61,929 nt of DNA, taken from contig JAHBWO010000005.1 in assembly GCA_019636945.1 (NCBI GenBank), positions 1-61,929 on the forward strand, in the 5' to 3' direction. Shown piece by piece: positions 10,762-19,653 of this stretch (position 1 is its first letter; each line of letters starts with the position of its first letter). The notes under the pieces were generated by a model. It worked only from the letters and a program-made list of their open reading frames with translations, searched no databases and was not told where the DNA came from. Origin of the DNA: Nitrospira sp. GTDB lineage: Bacteria; Nitrospirota; Nitrospiria; Nitrospirales; Nitrospiraceae. The position numbers were made by a program, and so were the translations under genes.

Positions 10762-11068
10762 AGCTACCCCGTGAAGAAGGTCTTTCACGGCGATATCGGT
10801 CAATGAAGTCAGTAACTTGAAGACAAGGCTTGTTACGGACCGTTTTATCGGTGAGCACAGGGTTGCTGGATGGCTCAAGCGGTGAAGAAGGGTACTTCCC
10901 CATCAGGTCTCTATCAAGGGAACGGTTTCCCCTCAGGACCGAGACTCGAGAAGGAGCGCTGAACACGGTAGAGGCATGGCTGGCGGTGCATGCTTAGAGT
11001 GCGACGATTCGCCACCGAATGTCTCAGCGTCGGCTGTGTTTCGCCGGTGGTAGTGCGAGACAACCGTG
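10762..11068. promoter_or_regulatory. Intergenic leader of the TonB-receptor operon
   Basis: About 307 bp between the sthA stop and the first receptor gene, both on the minus strand. It must hold the operon promoter unless the operon is read through from sthA. I looked for cobalamin, TPP and Fur-box-like elements, which are common before TonB receptors, and saw no convincing match. The only local structure is the small hairpin near 10770-10789. Confidence 0.35.
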
Positions 11069-12484
11069 CTATGCGGCTTTCGCCGCCTGGCGTTTTGCCA
11101 CTTGGCCCAGGATATCCAGCGCGGCGATGCGGTAGGCTTCGGCATAGGTTGGAAAGTTGAAGACGTTGTCGATGAATGATTCGATCGTTGTGCCGCTTTG
11201 CAGTGCGAGTTGTCCGATGTGGACCAGCTCTGTTGCGGAATCGCCGACCACTTGGATACCGAGTAGCCGTTCCCCGGCTGGATCCGCGATCATCTTGAGC
11301 AGGCCTTGCCCGCCACCGGAGATCTGTGCACGGGCAATTTCCTCAAACTTCGCCCGCCCCACAAGCGGATCCTTATATCGTTCTCTGGCACCCATCTCAT
11401 CCAATCCAATGCTGGCCATTTCGGGAATGGTGTAGATCCCCAGTGGGATGGTGGAGGCGGCATCCCCGATTGGGAGATTGAGGGCGTGCCGGACGGCACG
11501 TCGTCCTTGCTCCATTGCCTTTGACGCGAGAGCCGGTCCACTGACCATGTCGCCGACGGCATAGATGTGTTCCATCGTGGTCTGACAATATTGATTAACC
11601 GGGATGAGCCTGTTGTCTGAGAGGGTAATACCGGCTGCTTCAAGGTCAAGATCTTCAATGTTCGCTTGCCGTCCAAGGGCGACCAGCATCTTTTCACTCT
11701 TGATGATGGTTCCATTCTTGAGCGTGGTGACGACATGCGTCACCCCGTCCCAGCGCACATCCGCGATTTGGCTCTCGCCGAAATAATGACTACCATGGTT
11801 TTCCAGTCCTCTGACAAACTGCTCGACCAGTTCCTTATCCATGAATTGCAGCGGGTAGGGTGCGCGGTCAACGAGTGTGACTTCCACGCCCAATAGCGCA
11901 AAGATGGACGCATACTCGCAGCCGATCACCCCTCCTCCGATGACGGTCAATGATTGAGGGAGGTACAGCATCGAGAGGAGCGAGTCACTGTCGAGAATGT
12001 GCTCATGATCGACAGGAATGCCGTTGGGATTTCTCGGGCGTGATCCCGTTGCGACGACAATCGTGTCTGCGGTGAATTGTTGAGAGGCCCCATCGACGGT
12101 TTGCATCTCAATGGTGCGGGCGTTGACGAATCGTGCTCGACCATGGAGCAAGGCGATGCCGTTTCGGCGGAGTTGCTTGCTCATGAATGAATCATGAGCT
12201 TGGACGACCTGTTCAAGGCGACTGAGAAGCGTGGAGATTTGGGTATCTGGTTTCAGATTGAACTGTAAGGCTTCACCGGCTCGCTTGAGTCGATCAAGAT
12301 GGAGGGCGCTCTCTCGCAATGTCTTACTTGGAATGGTTCCGCGATAGACGCAGCTTCCTCCAATCCCACGTTCTCGTTCGATAAGGGCGACCCGTTTGCC
12401 GGCTTTTGCCCCTTGGACCGCAGCTTTCTGGCCGGCTGGGCCGGCTCCGATCACGATGATGTCGTATGTAGTTGGTATGCTCAT
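11069..12484 (-). CDS. sthA: Soluble pyridine nucleotide transhydrogenase (SthA/UdhA)
   Basis: A 471-residue cytoplasmic FAD flavoprotein that moves hydride between NADPH and NAD+. It has the FAD-binding GAGPAGQKAA motif at the N-terminus, the NAD(P)-binding GGGVIGCEYA motif mid-protein, the ATG/GD motifs and a C-terminal dimerisation domain. The region that carries the redox disulfide in lipoamide dehydrogenases reads GGSCVYRGTIPSK: C45 is present but the second cysteine is T50. That is the SthA pattern rather than a dithiol reductase. Its start overlaps the stop of the HDOD gene by 4 bp (ATGA), so the two are translationally coupled. The C-terminal AKRQAAKAA tail is unremarkable. Confidence 0.93.
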   Translation of the reverse strand: MSIPTTYDIIVIGAGPAGQKAAVQGAKAGKRVALIERERGIGGSCVYRGTIPSKTLRESALHLDRLKRAGEALQFNLKPDTQISTLLSRLEQVVQAHDSFMSKQLRRNGIALLHGRARFVNARTIEMQTVDGASQQFTADTIVVATGSRPRNPNGIPVDHEHILDSDSLLSMLYLPQSLTVIGGGVIGCEYASIFALLGVEVTLVDRAPYPLQFMDKELVEQFVRGLENHGSHYFGESQIADVRWDGVTHVVTTLKNGTIIKSEKMLVALGRQANIEDLDLEAAGITLSDNRLIPVNQYCQTTMEHIYAVGDMVSGPALASKAMEQGRRAVRHALNLPIGDAASTIPLGIYTIPEMASIGLDEMGARERYKDPLVGRAKFEEIARAQISGGGQGLLKMIADPAGERLLGIQVVGDSATELVHIGQLALQSGTTIESFIDNVFNFPTYAEAYRIAALDILGQVAKRQAAKAA

Positions 12485-13371
12485 AGGTTCATGGCATTCA
12501 CAATGGTTAAGACCTGCTCTTTGGTGGTCAGCAGTTTATCGACGTCTGGAGGGTACAGGTTCAACTCAGCGAATACTGGATGATCGCGGAGACTGTCTTC
12601 GGGCATTTCTTCCGGCGTGAGGAGGTGGCTCGCCAATCGATCTGCAACAAAGGTGAGCATGCATTCCTGGCGGAAGGCGGTGGTGTGCTCGTAATCCGCG
12701 TAGTATTGGATCGCTTCCGCCACTTGTTTGGGCAAACTCCATTTACCGGCGATCAGAACGCCCACCTGGGTATGGTAGCCCTCGATCAATGTCTTGATGT
12801 GAGATTTGTTGTCTAGTATCGTGGCCAGTGCTTTGACCCAATCGTGTTTTTTGTCTTGAGCAATCGTCGTGGTTATCCGCAGGACAACGGGTTTGCCGAT
12901 TTCATGTAAGAGTCCGCAGAGATAGGCGCTTTCGACATTCATACGTTTCACACGGGCGACTTCTTTTGCAAAGGCCCCGGTGGCCAGCGAATGCCGCCAG
13001 AGCTGTTTGACTTCATTCTCATATCCCGCTATCTGGAACGCACCGACCTTTAATGAGGCGGTAAAGGCGATTTCAGATAGCAAGGTGATCCCCAACATAG
13101 CGACTGCGTGCTGGAGCGAAACGACCGGACTCCTGGGCATGTAGGCCGGCGAATTGGCAATCTTCAACACATGAGCGGCAAGGGCTTGGTCCTGATGGAT
13201 CAATGCGGAGAGCTTTGCCGCATCGGCCTTTGGATCTGACGCGAGCGCCATCACTCTGCTGGCGGCTTGCGGCAAGAGTGGAAGCTCAATCTCCCCTGTC
13301 TTGATTTTCTGTATGAGAGCCTGTTCAAGCTGTTCGAGTGGAGAACAGACTGGCTGTGTTTCAGGGGGCAT
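12481..13371 (-). CDS. HDOD-domain signalling protein
   Basis: A 296-residue protein made of one HDOD domain (about residues 25-225: LPLLPQAASRVMALASDPKAD, LSALIHQDQALAAHVLKIANSPAY, LLHEIGKPV) and a C-terminal extension. HDOD proteins are HD-fold relatives that usually lack phosphodiesterase residues and act as regulators in c-di-GMP, chemotaxis or stress circuits; the HExxK-type remnant here fits that. GGGAG about 8 nt before the ATG supports the start. It is the first gene of a two-gene operon with sthA (4-bp overlap), an unusual pairing that suggests a link between redox state and signalling. Confidence 0.9.
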   Translation of the reverse strand: MPPETQPVCSPLEQLEQALIQKIKTGEIELPLLPQAASRVMALASDPKADAAKLSALIHQDQALAAHVLKIANSPAYMPRSPVVSLQHAVAMLGITLLSEIAFTASLKVGAFQIAGYENEVKQLWRHSLATGAFAKEVARVKRMNVESAYLCGLLHEIGKPVVLRITTTIAQDKKHDWVKALATILDNKSHIKTLIEGYHTQVGVLIAGKWSLPKQVAEAIQYYADYEHTTAFRQECMLTFVADRLASHLLTPEEMPEDSLRDHPVFAELNLYPPDVDKLLTTKEQVLTIVNAMNL

Positions 13372-13502
13372 AGAGGGGCTCCCAGGTTGTGACCCTGCTG
13401 TTCCAGACAGTGCTTTGTCGGTTGCTCGTTCCGGAAAGTTTAGCAGTGGTGACTTTGGTTGGGGTCCTGACTATACTGACTCATTCCAGGGAGGGAGAGA
13501 CG

Positions 13503-13937
13503 ATGCAAGGTCGATGGCCGACAGGAATACTCTTGGTTTCGATAGCCGGTTTGGTGATTTGTCAGAACGTTGGAGCGGAGTCGCCGGCCGGGACGGACAA
13601 GATCGTCAAGGAAGCTCGTGAGACAATCGAAGCTACTAAGGAGTATACGGATCAGCAAAAAACGGCATTTCAACGGAAAGCGCAGGAGGAGCTTGCCGCA
13701 CTGCAGCAGCAGATCGCTGCATTACGCGGAAAAGTGGCAGACGCATCGGCATCCACCCGGGCGGAGTTGCAGAAATCGCTCAATGAATTAGAGAAAAAGA
13801 AGGACGGTGTGAGGGAACAGCTTGATGGGCTGAAGCAGACCACTGATAAGAAATGGCAGGATGTGCAGGATGGGATGAACAGTGCGCTGCGCGAACTCAA
13901 ACAGTCCTATCAGAAACTGCTGTCACGCATACCATAA
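13503..13937 (+). CDS. Exported coiled-coil protein, Sll1863-like
   Basis: A 144-residue protein with a signal peptide (ILLVSIAGLVICQNVGAES) and a long, highly charged alpha-helical coiled coil rich in E, K, Q and A (about residues 35-135). The C-terminal pattern, in which a helix of EL..KKDGVREQLDGLK is followed by KKWQDVQDGMNSALRELKQSY, resembles the Sll1863 family of stress-related proteins. GGGAGAGACG just before the ATG at 13503 supports this start over an upstream GTG. Function unknown; a periplasmic structural or envelope-stress role is a guess. It is transcribed away from the HDOD gene. Confidence 0.8.
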   Translation: MQGRWPTGILLVSIAGLVICQNVGAESPAGTDKIVKEARETIEATKEYTDQQKTAFQRKAQEELAALQQQIAALRGKVADASASTRAELQKSLNELEKKKDGVREQLDGLKQTTDKKWQDVQDGMNSALRELKQSYQKLLSRIP

Positions 13938-13978
13938 CGTTCGATTTTATCTGTCCAGGTGACCGGAATGGAGTACCG

Positions 13979-14308
13979 ATGATGAAGGTGATCACTCTGG
14001 CTGACTGTCAAGAGTTTGCCAGCGACAAAATGAAGAAGAACAATCTGTTCCAAACCGAACGGTTGTTCTGTGATATCTATTGCTTTGAGCCTGGTCAGGA
14101 ACAAAAGGGGCATATCCATGGCCACCAGGACAAGGTCTACATTGTTCTGGAGGGGCAGGGAACATTTCAGGTTGGCTCAGAACGCCGCATGCTCGAGGCT
14201 GGGCAAGGTACGCTTGCCCCCGCAGGCGAAGAGCATGGCGTGAAGAATCACACGACCCAGCGACTCAAAGTGCTGGTGTTCGTTGCCCCCAATCCAAGCT
14301 CAGACTAA
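13979..14308 (+). CDS. Small cupin-domain protein
   Basis: A 109-residue single-domain cupin. Motif 1 is GHIHGHQDKVYIVLEGQG, carrying the His-x-His and Glu ligands of a metal site; motif 2 is GTLAPAGEEHGVKNH. Such proteins bind a divalent metal and a small molecule, but the substrate cannot be read from sequence. ATGATG at 13979/13982 follows GGAATGGAG, which fixes the start. It lies 41 bp after the coiled-coil gene in the same direction and is followed by a strong hairpin terminator. Confidence 0.88.
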   Translation: MMKVITLADCQEFASDKMKKNNLFQTERLFCDIYCFEPGQEQKGHIHGHQDKVYIVLEGQGTFQVGSERRMLEAGQGTLAPAGEEHGVKNHTTQRLKVLVFVAPNPSSD

Positions 14309-14339
14309 AAATTCCAGCCAATGCTGGAGTGTAAAGAAG

Positions 14340-14376
14340 GAAAGGGGGAGCGGGCATGATGCCCGCTCCCCCTTTC
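14340..14376. terminator. Perfect 17-bp hairpin, bidirectional terminator
   Basis: Two 17-base arms (14340-14356 and 14360-14376) are perfectly complementary around a 3-nt TGA loop, GC-rich at the core (GGGGGAGCGGGCA) with A/T ends. It sits between the convergent cupin (+) and cytochrome c (-) genes, so it probably ends both transcripts. The T-run is short on both sides. Confidence 0.85.
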
Positions 14377-14419
14377 TCATCATGATCTCGCCTTATTTGT
14401 CGAGATTACGGCATACGGC

Positions 14420-14881
14420 TCAAGGTTTGTAGCAGGAACGGTCGGCTGGTTTGCCTCCGTGCGAGAATTGGTTTTCGTAGGCCATGACTTGCCAGATCTG
14501 TTCTTCGGACAAGAGGCCCTTGTTGCCCTTCATCTTTGTCTTTGGAATTCCCTCCGCTACCCGCCAGAACCAGTACGCATCTGAGAAGCGACAGACGATG
14601 TTGGGGTCACGGAGATCCCGTGCACCCTTTTTCACGGGAGCGCCGTCCTTCCCGTGGCAACTGCTGCAGTTGACTTCTGTTTTGAACTCACCTCTGTAAA
14701 TCTTTCCGCCCTCTTCAATGGCTTTTGCGTCCGTCCAGCCACCGGCCGGCATCTTTTTATCGGCGTAGTCAGGTGGAACCGGGGCCAATGGGGGCAGATC
14801 TTCCGCTGAGGCTAAACCTCCTGAAAGAAACAGGGCGCACCCCAAGGCCAACATTGAGACGCTTACATTCCTCCTCGTCAT
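14420..14881 (-). CDS. Periplasmic mono-haem cytochrome c
   Basis: A 153-residue exported protein with a signal peptide ending around GLASAED, one haem-c motif CSSCH (C72, C75, H76) and a probable distal Met ligand in KTKMKGNKGLLSEEQIW. The closing helix EEQIWQVMAYENQF is typical of class I cytochromes c. Two extra cysteines (in NIVCRF and RSCYKP) could form a disulfide. AAGAGGAGGT precedes the ATG, making the start secure. It is probably a soluble electron carrier in the respiratory chain; no oxidase or reductase gene is adjacent, so the partner is unknown. Confidence 0.92.
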   Translation of the reverse strand: MTRRNVSVSMLALGCALFLSGGLASAEDLPPLAPVPPDYADKKMPAGGWTDAKAIEEGGKIYRGEFKTEVNCSSCHGKDGAPVKKGARDLRDPNIVCRFSDAYWFWRVAEGIPKTKMKGNKGLLSEEQIWQVMAYENQFSHGGKPADRSCYKP

Positions 14882-15182
14882 TCGTACCTCCTCTTGAGTT
14901 GTAAGGTGACCTGCCTGTCTTCTCTGTTGACGTCAAACGACGTATTCAACCTTATTGATCCAATCGGCATAAACTATACCACAGTTTTTTCTGGAAAATG
15001 TGAAAACGTCATACGGATCGGTTGCCTTCGTGACCGAATAATTGGGTGTCGTACAATCAGGCCTTCGACGAACGGGTTCGGCCTGATGCGCTTCCGAATG
15101 ATCGGATAAATCAGATAAGTCATGATGTTTGGCCAGCAACGAGGTGACGGGACCCAGGGCATGATTCCAAAGGCCCCACATG
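14882..15182. other. Intergenic region, no gene seen
   Basis: About 300 bp between the transketolase stop and the cytochrome c start. A TCAGGCC...GGCCTGA inverted repeat with a 16-nt centre (about 15057-15086) may end the tkt transcript. Short open frames here show no recognisable signature. The cytochrome promoter must lie near 14890-15000, where the sequence is AT-richer. Confidence 0.4.
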
Positions 15183-17048
15183 CTATTTGACGATGGCCTT
15201 TACCGCCTCTACGATGGAGCGTGCGCCGATTCCGTAGTGGTTGATGAGTTCATCGGGCTTTCCACTATGTGGAATTTCGCGAACGGCGAGTTTATGCACG
15301 CACATCCCCTCGGTACTCACGGCATTGAGGACGGCATCACCAAGGCCTCCATGGGCATAGTGATCTTCCACCGTGAGGATTCGGCGCTGGGTCGCCTGTC
15401 CACTCTCCATCAACGTTGTTCGATCAATCGGGGCGATACTGTAGAGATCGATGACACGGACGGCGATGCCCGCCGCTTTGAGCTGGTCATAGGCTTTCAA
15501 CGCCTCAAACAGAGTCACACCAGCCGCCACGATGGTGAGCACATCCGCGGCGCTTTGCCTGAGGACCTTACTCCCGCCGATATGGAACCGCTCGTCTGCT
15601 CCGTAAATCACCGGGTTCTTTGGTCTGCCCGCCCGGACATAGACCATCCCTTTGTGCCGAGCCGCAGCCTCGATAAGGTGATAAGTTGAATTCCCATCCG
15701 AGGGATAGAGGACGGTAACATTGGGTTGTGCGGCCATCATGGCGATGTCTTCAAGCCCCATTTGGGAGGGGCCGTCTTCGCCGATACTGACGCCGACATG
15801 GGTTCCCACCAGCTTAATATTCGAGCCACTGACAGCAGCCATGCGGATGAAGTCGTAGGCTCGGCTCAAGAAGCAGGCGAACGTCGCAGCAAATGGAACT
15901 TTCCCGCAGGCTGCCAGCCCAGCGGCCGCGCCCACCATATTTTGTTCGGCGATGAAATTCTCGAAAAATCGATCGGAAAATTTTTTCCCGAATTTGTCGG
16001 TATAGGTCGAGTTTTTGACGTCGGCATCCAGCGCAACGGTGAGAGGATGGACGGCTCCCAGGGCTTCCAGTGCCGCTCCGAACGCTTCGCGTGTCGCGAC
16101 GGAGTCGCCGATTGTGTACGGGGCCGCCGGCATGGTTCCCATGGCCGGTGAAGGACTGGCTGGAGCGGATGGTTTGGAGATCTGGATCGTCGTGTTATTT
16201 GGTCGTAACTGTTGAGTCAGTTCGTCGATGGCTTTTTGTGATTCCTCGCCCTTCTTTAAGGGCTTTCCGTGCCATTCGGCTTTGTTTTCAATAAATGAAA
16301 TCCCCTTGCCCTTATAGGTCTTGGCCAGCAACACGGTCGGGCGCCCCTTGGTACGGGCTGCTTCATCGAAGGCTGAGAGGATTGCGGCCAGGTCATGGCC
16401 ATCGACGACGATCGCATGCCATCCGAATCCGGTCCAGCGTAACCGATAGGCCTCCATGTCATGTTGCAGCATGGTAGGATCACTCTGGCCCAATCGATTG
16501 ATATCAACAATGGCGCAAAGATTGTCCAGTGCGTAGTGGCGCCCGACTTCAGCGGCTTCCCAGACCGACCCCTCAACGGATTCACCGTCTCCCATCAGCA
16601 CGTAGGTACGGTAATCGAGTGTATCGACGAACTTGGCATTCAGTGCGATCCCAATTCCGACTGAGAGTCCTTGCCCAAGCGAGCCGGTTGCCATATCGAC
16701 GAACGGCAAGCGGGGAGTCGGGTGTCCTTCCAAATCGGATGTTAGAGTACGCAGCTTCAGGAGGTCGCTGGAAGGGAACAATCCTGCCTCTGCCCAGGCG
16801 GCGTATAAGAGTGGTGCGGCATGCCCTTTTGAAAGGATAAAGCGGTCACTGTTGCGCGCCTTCGGATTGTGCGGGTCGTATCGCATGACGGAGAAAAACA
16901 ACGCTGCGACGATATCCGCTGCCGAGGCACAACTCGAAGGATGCCCGCTGCCTGCTTCGCTCGTGGCTCGCACACTGCCGATCCTGAGTTGCGTTGCTTT
17001 GTTGTGTAGGGCGGTGAGGAGTTCAGACGACGTGACTAAACCGGCCAT
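15183..17048 (-). CDS. tkt: Transketolase
   Basis: A 621-residue cytoplasmic TPP enzyme that moves two-carbon ketol units in the non-oxidative pentose phosphate pathway (or a Calvin-type cycle). It is full length and single chain. Key signatures are GSGHPSSCASAADI (N-terminal TPP/substrate His), GDGESVEGSVWEAAE (TPP-Mg binding), the HGKP/KTYKGKG segment and the central pyrimidine domain with EQNMVGAAAGLA. A low-complexity linker rich in P, S and A (around residues 290-315) joins the two halves. The ATG at 17048 is preferred over 17063 because AAAGGA lies six bases before it. It appears monocistronic. Confidence 0.95.
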   Translation of the reverse strand: MAGLVTSSELLTALHNKATQLRIGSVRATSEAGSGHPSSCASAADIVAALFFSVMRYDPHNPKARNSDRFILSKGHAAPLLYAAWAEAGLFPSSDLLKLRTLTSDLEGHPTPRLPFVDMATGSLGQGLSVGIGIALNAKFVDTLDYRTYVLMGDGESVEGSVWEAAEVGRHYALDNLCAIVDINRLGQSDPTMLQHDMEAYRLRWTGFGWHAIVVDGHDLAAILSAFDEAARTKGRPTVLLAKTYKGKGISFIENKAEWHGKPLKKGEESQKAIDELTQQLRPNNTTIQISKPSAPASPSPAMGTMPAAPYTIGDSVATREAFGAALEALGAVHPLTVALDADVKNSTYTDKFGKKFSDRFFENFIAEQNMVGAAAGLAACGKVPFAATFACFLSRAYDFIRMAAVSGSNIKLVGTHVGVSIGEDGPSQMGLEDIAMMAAQPNVTVLYPSDGNSTYHLIEAAARHKGMVYVRAGRPKNPVIYGADERFHIGGSKVLRQSAADVLTIVAAGVTLFEALKAYDQLKAAGIAVRVIDLYSIAPIDRTTLMESGQATQRRILTVEDHYAHGGLGDAVLNAVSTEGMCVHKLAVREIPHSGKPDELINHYGIGARSIVEAVKAIVK

Positions 17049-17168
17049 GGAGAGTCCTTTCATCAGTAGCGCAAGGGGTGGCAGACTCCACTAGTCGCTA
17101 ATTACTGTTTCGGATGCCAAAAGATGACGTCGGAGGCTAGCAAATCGTCGGAGGGAGGTCAACAACGA

Positions 17169-17195
17169 AGCTCCCCTGGTGAGTCCAGGGGAGCT
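17169..17195. terminator. Hairpin between FN3 lipoprotein and tkt
   Basis: Arms AGCTCCCCTGG (17169-17179) and CCAGGGGAGCT (17185-17195) are perfectly complementary with a 5-nt loop. It lies just beyond the stop of the minus-strand lipoprotein gene and before the tkt start, and probably terminates the lipoprotein transcript. Confidence 0.75.
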
Positions 17196-17229
17196 GTACG
17201 AGTGCGAGGAGGTGTCAGGCTGACGGCTC

Positions 17230-17814
17230 TCAGGTCTGAGGAGTAGCAGGAGTGACTACTATGATCTCATTTGAACAAGGAGTGTCCGATTCGCTTTCTG
17301 ATTCGCCAAAGGCGCTGACTGCAAAGAAATAGGGTGTATTGGGTTCGAGGTCGGTAATTGTGGCTGGGGGAGCCCCGACGCGTTGGCTTTGCTCGTAGGA
17401 ACACGAGCCGTACTCTCCGGGTGATTGTTTCCCGTAATGGACAAAATAACCGAGCACATTGGGGTCTGTCGAGGCTTCCCACCTCAATTGAGTTGTGACC
17501 CCGGTTGAGACAGGGGGCGATAAGATTTCAGGGGCCTCCTGTTCATCAGGGTCTGGGATACTTGCCACTTCTTCTGGATCTTGGGCCTCATTTTCGGTTG
17601 GTTCCGTTATCTGATTCTCGTCTCCTTCTCCTGCCCCTACTGACGCGGTCTGTTCTGTTGGGGAAGACGGCGAGGAAACGAGCGGCCCCGTTCCATTTCC
17701 ACTCTCGCTACAGCTGACAAATGAAAGGGCCATAAAGCTCAAGAGAATCAGACCAACCATTGAGTGCCAGGGCTTGCTGCAGGCAAATCTGAAAGAATCG
17801 GAATACATTGGCAT
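17230..17814 (-). CDS. Fibronectin type III lipoprotein
   Basis: A 194-residue predicted lipoprotein. After a hydrophobic signal (VGLILLSFMALSFVSC) comes a lipobox-like Cys, a disordered acidic stretch rich in E, D, P, S and T (about residues 40-95), and one fibronectin type III domain (about 100-190; LRWEASTDPNVLGYFVHYG, ITDLEPNTPYFFAVSAF). The domain contains two cysteines (GSCSYE, TPCSNE) that may pair. The ATG at 17814 is chosen because GAAGGAG lies nine bases upstream; an upstream TTG is unlikely. FN3 domains on bacterial surfaces usually bind other proteins or carbohydrate. No functional partner is visible nearby. Confidence 0.85.
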   Translation of the reverse strand: MPMYSDSFRFACSKPWHSMVGLILLSFMALSFVSCSESGNGTGPLVSSPSSPTEQTASVGAGEGDENQITEPTENEAQDPEEVASIPDPDEQEAPEILSPPVSTGVTTQLRWEASTDPNVLGYFVHYGKQSPGEYGSCSYEQSQRVGAPPATITDLEPNTPYFFAVSAFGESESESDTPCSNEIIVVTPATPQT

Positions 17815-18099
17815 CTGATCGTGCTCCTTCAATAGAGGGAAATTGCCATGGTTACTTGTTGTTGCAAGTGCAACACATGTATGCCAGGTCGAGGTTAAGC
17901 ACGTTTAATGCCACACGTATTTAAAAGTAAACATCCAATATATCAGTTGCTTATGGACTTCTTGGAAGTGGTGGCTATGCAGGTGTGAAGGATTCAACCT
18001 TCAAGTACTACGAGAAGTGGAACGTGATGGAATATTTCAGATGATGGGGGGAGTTTGGTGCCTAGAGTCTCTGCAATCGATCTCTCATGTCAGGATCTA

Positions 18100-18957
18100 T
18101 TACGGAGGGGGTTGTTTCAAAATGCCCCCATCACCGCGATCTCTAAAGAAGCGATAGAGGAGGTAGCCATTGATCAGGATCACGATGGACAAGATGCCGT
18201 ACGTGGTCACCTGCGAGGCGAGATCGAGTTCTCCCAGGACACGGGAGAGACCGAATCCCACGATAAGCCCATCGAATGCCATGCAGATCCGTCTGAAGGT
18301 CTCGGGATCCATCAGCCGTATCACATACGTCCCAAGTGGGATTCCGATGATGATGCTCGGAATAATGTACGGAATAATTTCCATGCTGCCTGCGCTGTAG
18401 AAGCCGATAAATCCGTAGGCGATTGCTGTCAGTGACGATTCCGCTAAACGAATGATTCCCAGAGCGGCACGGAAGTCTTGCTTGGGGTAGCCTTGATTGT
18501 TAAAGAGAAGCGCCAGCGGTGGGCCCGAAATTGTCGTGACGGAATACAGGGTGCCCAACCCAAGTCCAAATGGGACGGCGATCGCTTTTTCTGCACGGAT
18601 GGGTTTTCGAATACCCGCAGCCTGAAGAAGAATCAAAGGCAATAAGAAAAAATAGGTGACGAACTTGATCCAGGCTGGTTGTACCAAAAACAGGAGGTAG
18701 CTACCGACAGCGACTCCCACTGCAAGACCACCCAGAATTGGCGCGACCCGCCAGAGGACGTTGGGAATGCTCTTCCGGTTCACGAACAGCACATAGGCAT
18801 TGATGACCAGTTCAACCAGAACAAGGGCGGGGTTGAGGATCCGATTCGTGTAAAACACCAGGGCAACGGGAACTGTAATGGAAGAGAAACCATATCCGAG
18901 GGCCCCATTGACCGTAGCGGCGACAAAGGTGATGAGAACCAGAACGACCGTATCCAT
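18100..18957 (-). CDS. TauE/SafE-family permease
   Basis: A 285-residue inner-membrane protein with about eight hydrophobic segments and the TauE/SafE (DUF81) signature: NGALGYGFSSITVPVAL at the N-terminus and the internal repeat GLGLGTLYSVTTISGPPLALL. The family exports or imports sulfite, sulfonates and other small organic anions. AGAGGG lies about nine bases before the ATG, inside the end of the upstream Rrf2 gene, so regulator and transporter are coupled. The substrate is not shown by sequence; sulfur compounds are the usual guess. Confidence 0.9.
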   Translation of the reverse strand: MDTVVLVLITFVAATVNGALGYGFSSITVPVALVFYTNRILNPALVLVELVINAYVLFVNRKSIPNVLWRVAPILGGLAVGVAVGSYLLFLVQPAWIKFVTYFFLLPLILLQAAGIRKPIRAEKAIAVPFGLGLGTLYSVTTISGPPLALLFNNQGYPKQDFRAALGIIRLAESSLTAIAYGFIGFYSAGSMEIIPYIIPSIIIGIPLGTYVIRLMDPETFRRICMAFDGLIVGFGLSRVLGELDLASQVTTYGILSIVILINGYLLYRFFRDRGDGGILKQPPP

Positions 18958-18963
18958 GGGTGG

Positions 18964-19398
18964 TTACCCTCTCCGGTGGCCCGCGGCAAAGTCGGCCAGC
19001 GAATAGTGATCAAGTATCCCGGCGATGGCATCACGGACGCTGCCCATGGCCTCCTGCACGGGACAACGGGGTTTGTTCGCGTAGGGGCACTCATTGCATT
19101 TCTGGTAGGCCGTTTTACTGACGCAGCTGATAGGGGCGAGCGGGCCATCGAGGATGCGGATGACTTGGCCCAGAGTGATGTCTTTGGGTTGCTTGATGAG
19201 CGCATAGCCGCCTTTCATCCCACGGCGGCTGGAGACGAGTCCGGCACGTTTGAGCATGAGCAGAATCTGTTCCAAGAATTCGATGGGGATATGCTGGCGG
19301 GCTGCAATCTCCTGACGTTGCAGCGTGGCTTTCCCATGCATCAAGGCGAGTTCGATCAACGCGCGGAGCCCATATTCACTTTTTTTGGACAGTTTCAT
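18964..19398 (-). CDS. Rrf2-family regulator with four cysteines
   Basis: A 144-residue DNA-binding regulator. The winged helix-turn-helix is at about residues 1-65 (KKSEYGLRALIELA; IPIEFLEQILLMLKRAGLVSSRRG) followed by the family's GGYAL and ITLGQVIRILDGPLAPI. Cysteines C92, C101, C104 and C112 make a cluster of the kind that holds an Fe-S centre in IscR/NsrR/RsrR relatives, though there are four rather than three. It is the first gene of a two-gene operon with a TauE/SafE permease 6 nt downstream, which it probably controls, along with itself. No clear SD precedes the ATG. Confidence 0.92.
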   Translation of the reverse strand: MKLSKKSEYGLRALIELALMHGKATLQRQEIAARQHIPIEFLEQILLMLKRAGLVSSRRGMKGGYALIKQPKDITLGQVIRILDGPLAPISCVSKTAYQKCNECPYANKPRCPVQEAMGSVRDAIAGILDHYSLADFAAGHRRG

Positions 19399-19653
19399 TG
19401 CGATTTAAATATGAGTAAGTTTGTCAACAATTTCTACAATAAGGGAGACCTCTGACTCAGGTCAATCTGAAAATTCAGTAAGAGAGCGGTGCTGGGTCTT
19501 TGTTCTGGTTAATAGGTTCATGTCGGTTCGGGTGGCGGATCGTCGATCGGAAAGGGCTTGTTCCTTGACAGGGCAAAAGCGTTCTTGCTAGCTTGACGTC
19601 CTAATCTCACAGGCAAGTATCAGATCATCTCCCATGGCCAGGCTGTAGATGTA

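Noticed and set aside
10762..11068. Possible cobalamin riboswitch before the TonB operon
   Set aside because: No B12-box or conserved core could be found on the minus strand.
14933..15181. Minus-strand open frames between tkt and the cytochrome c gene
   Set aside because: No SD, no recognisable pattern, and they cross the likely terminator.
19565..19593. TTGACA before glyQ as a promoter
   Set aside because: No acceptable -10 hexamer lies 16-18 bases downstream.
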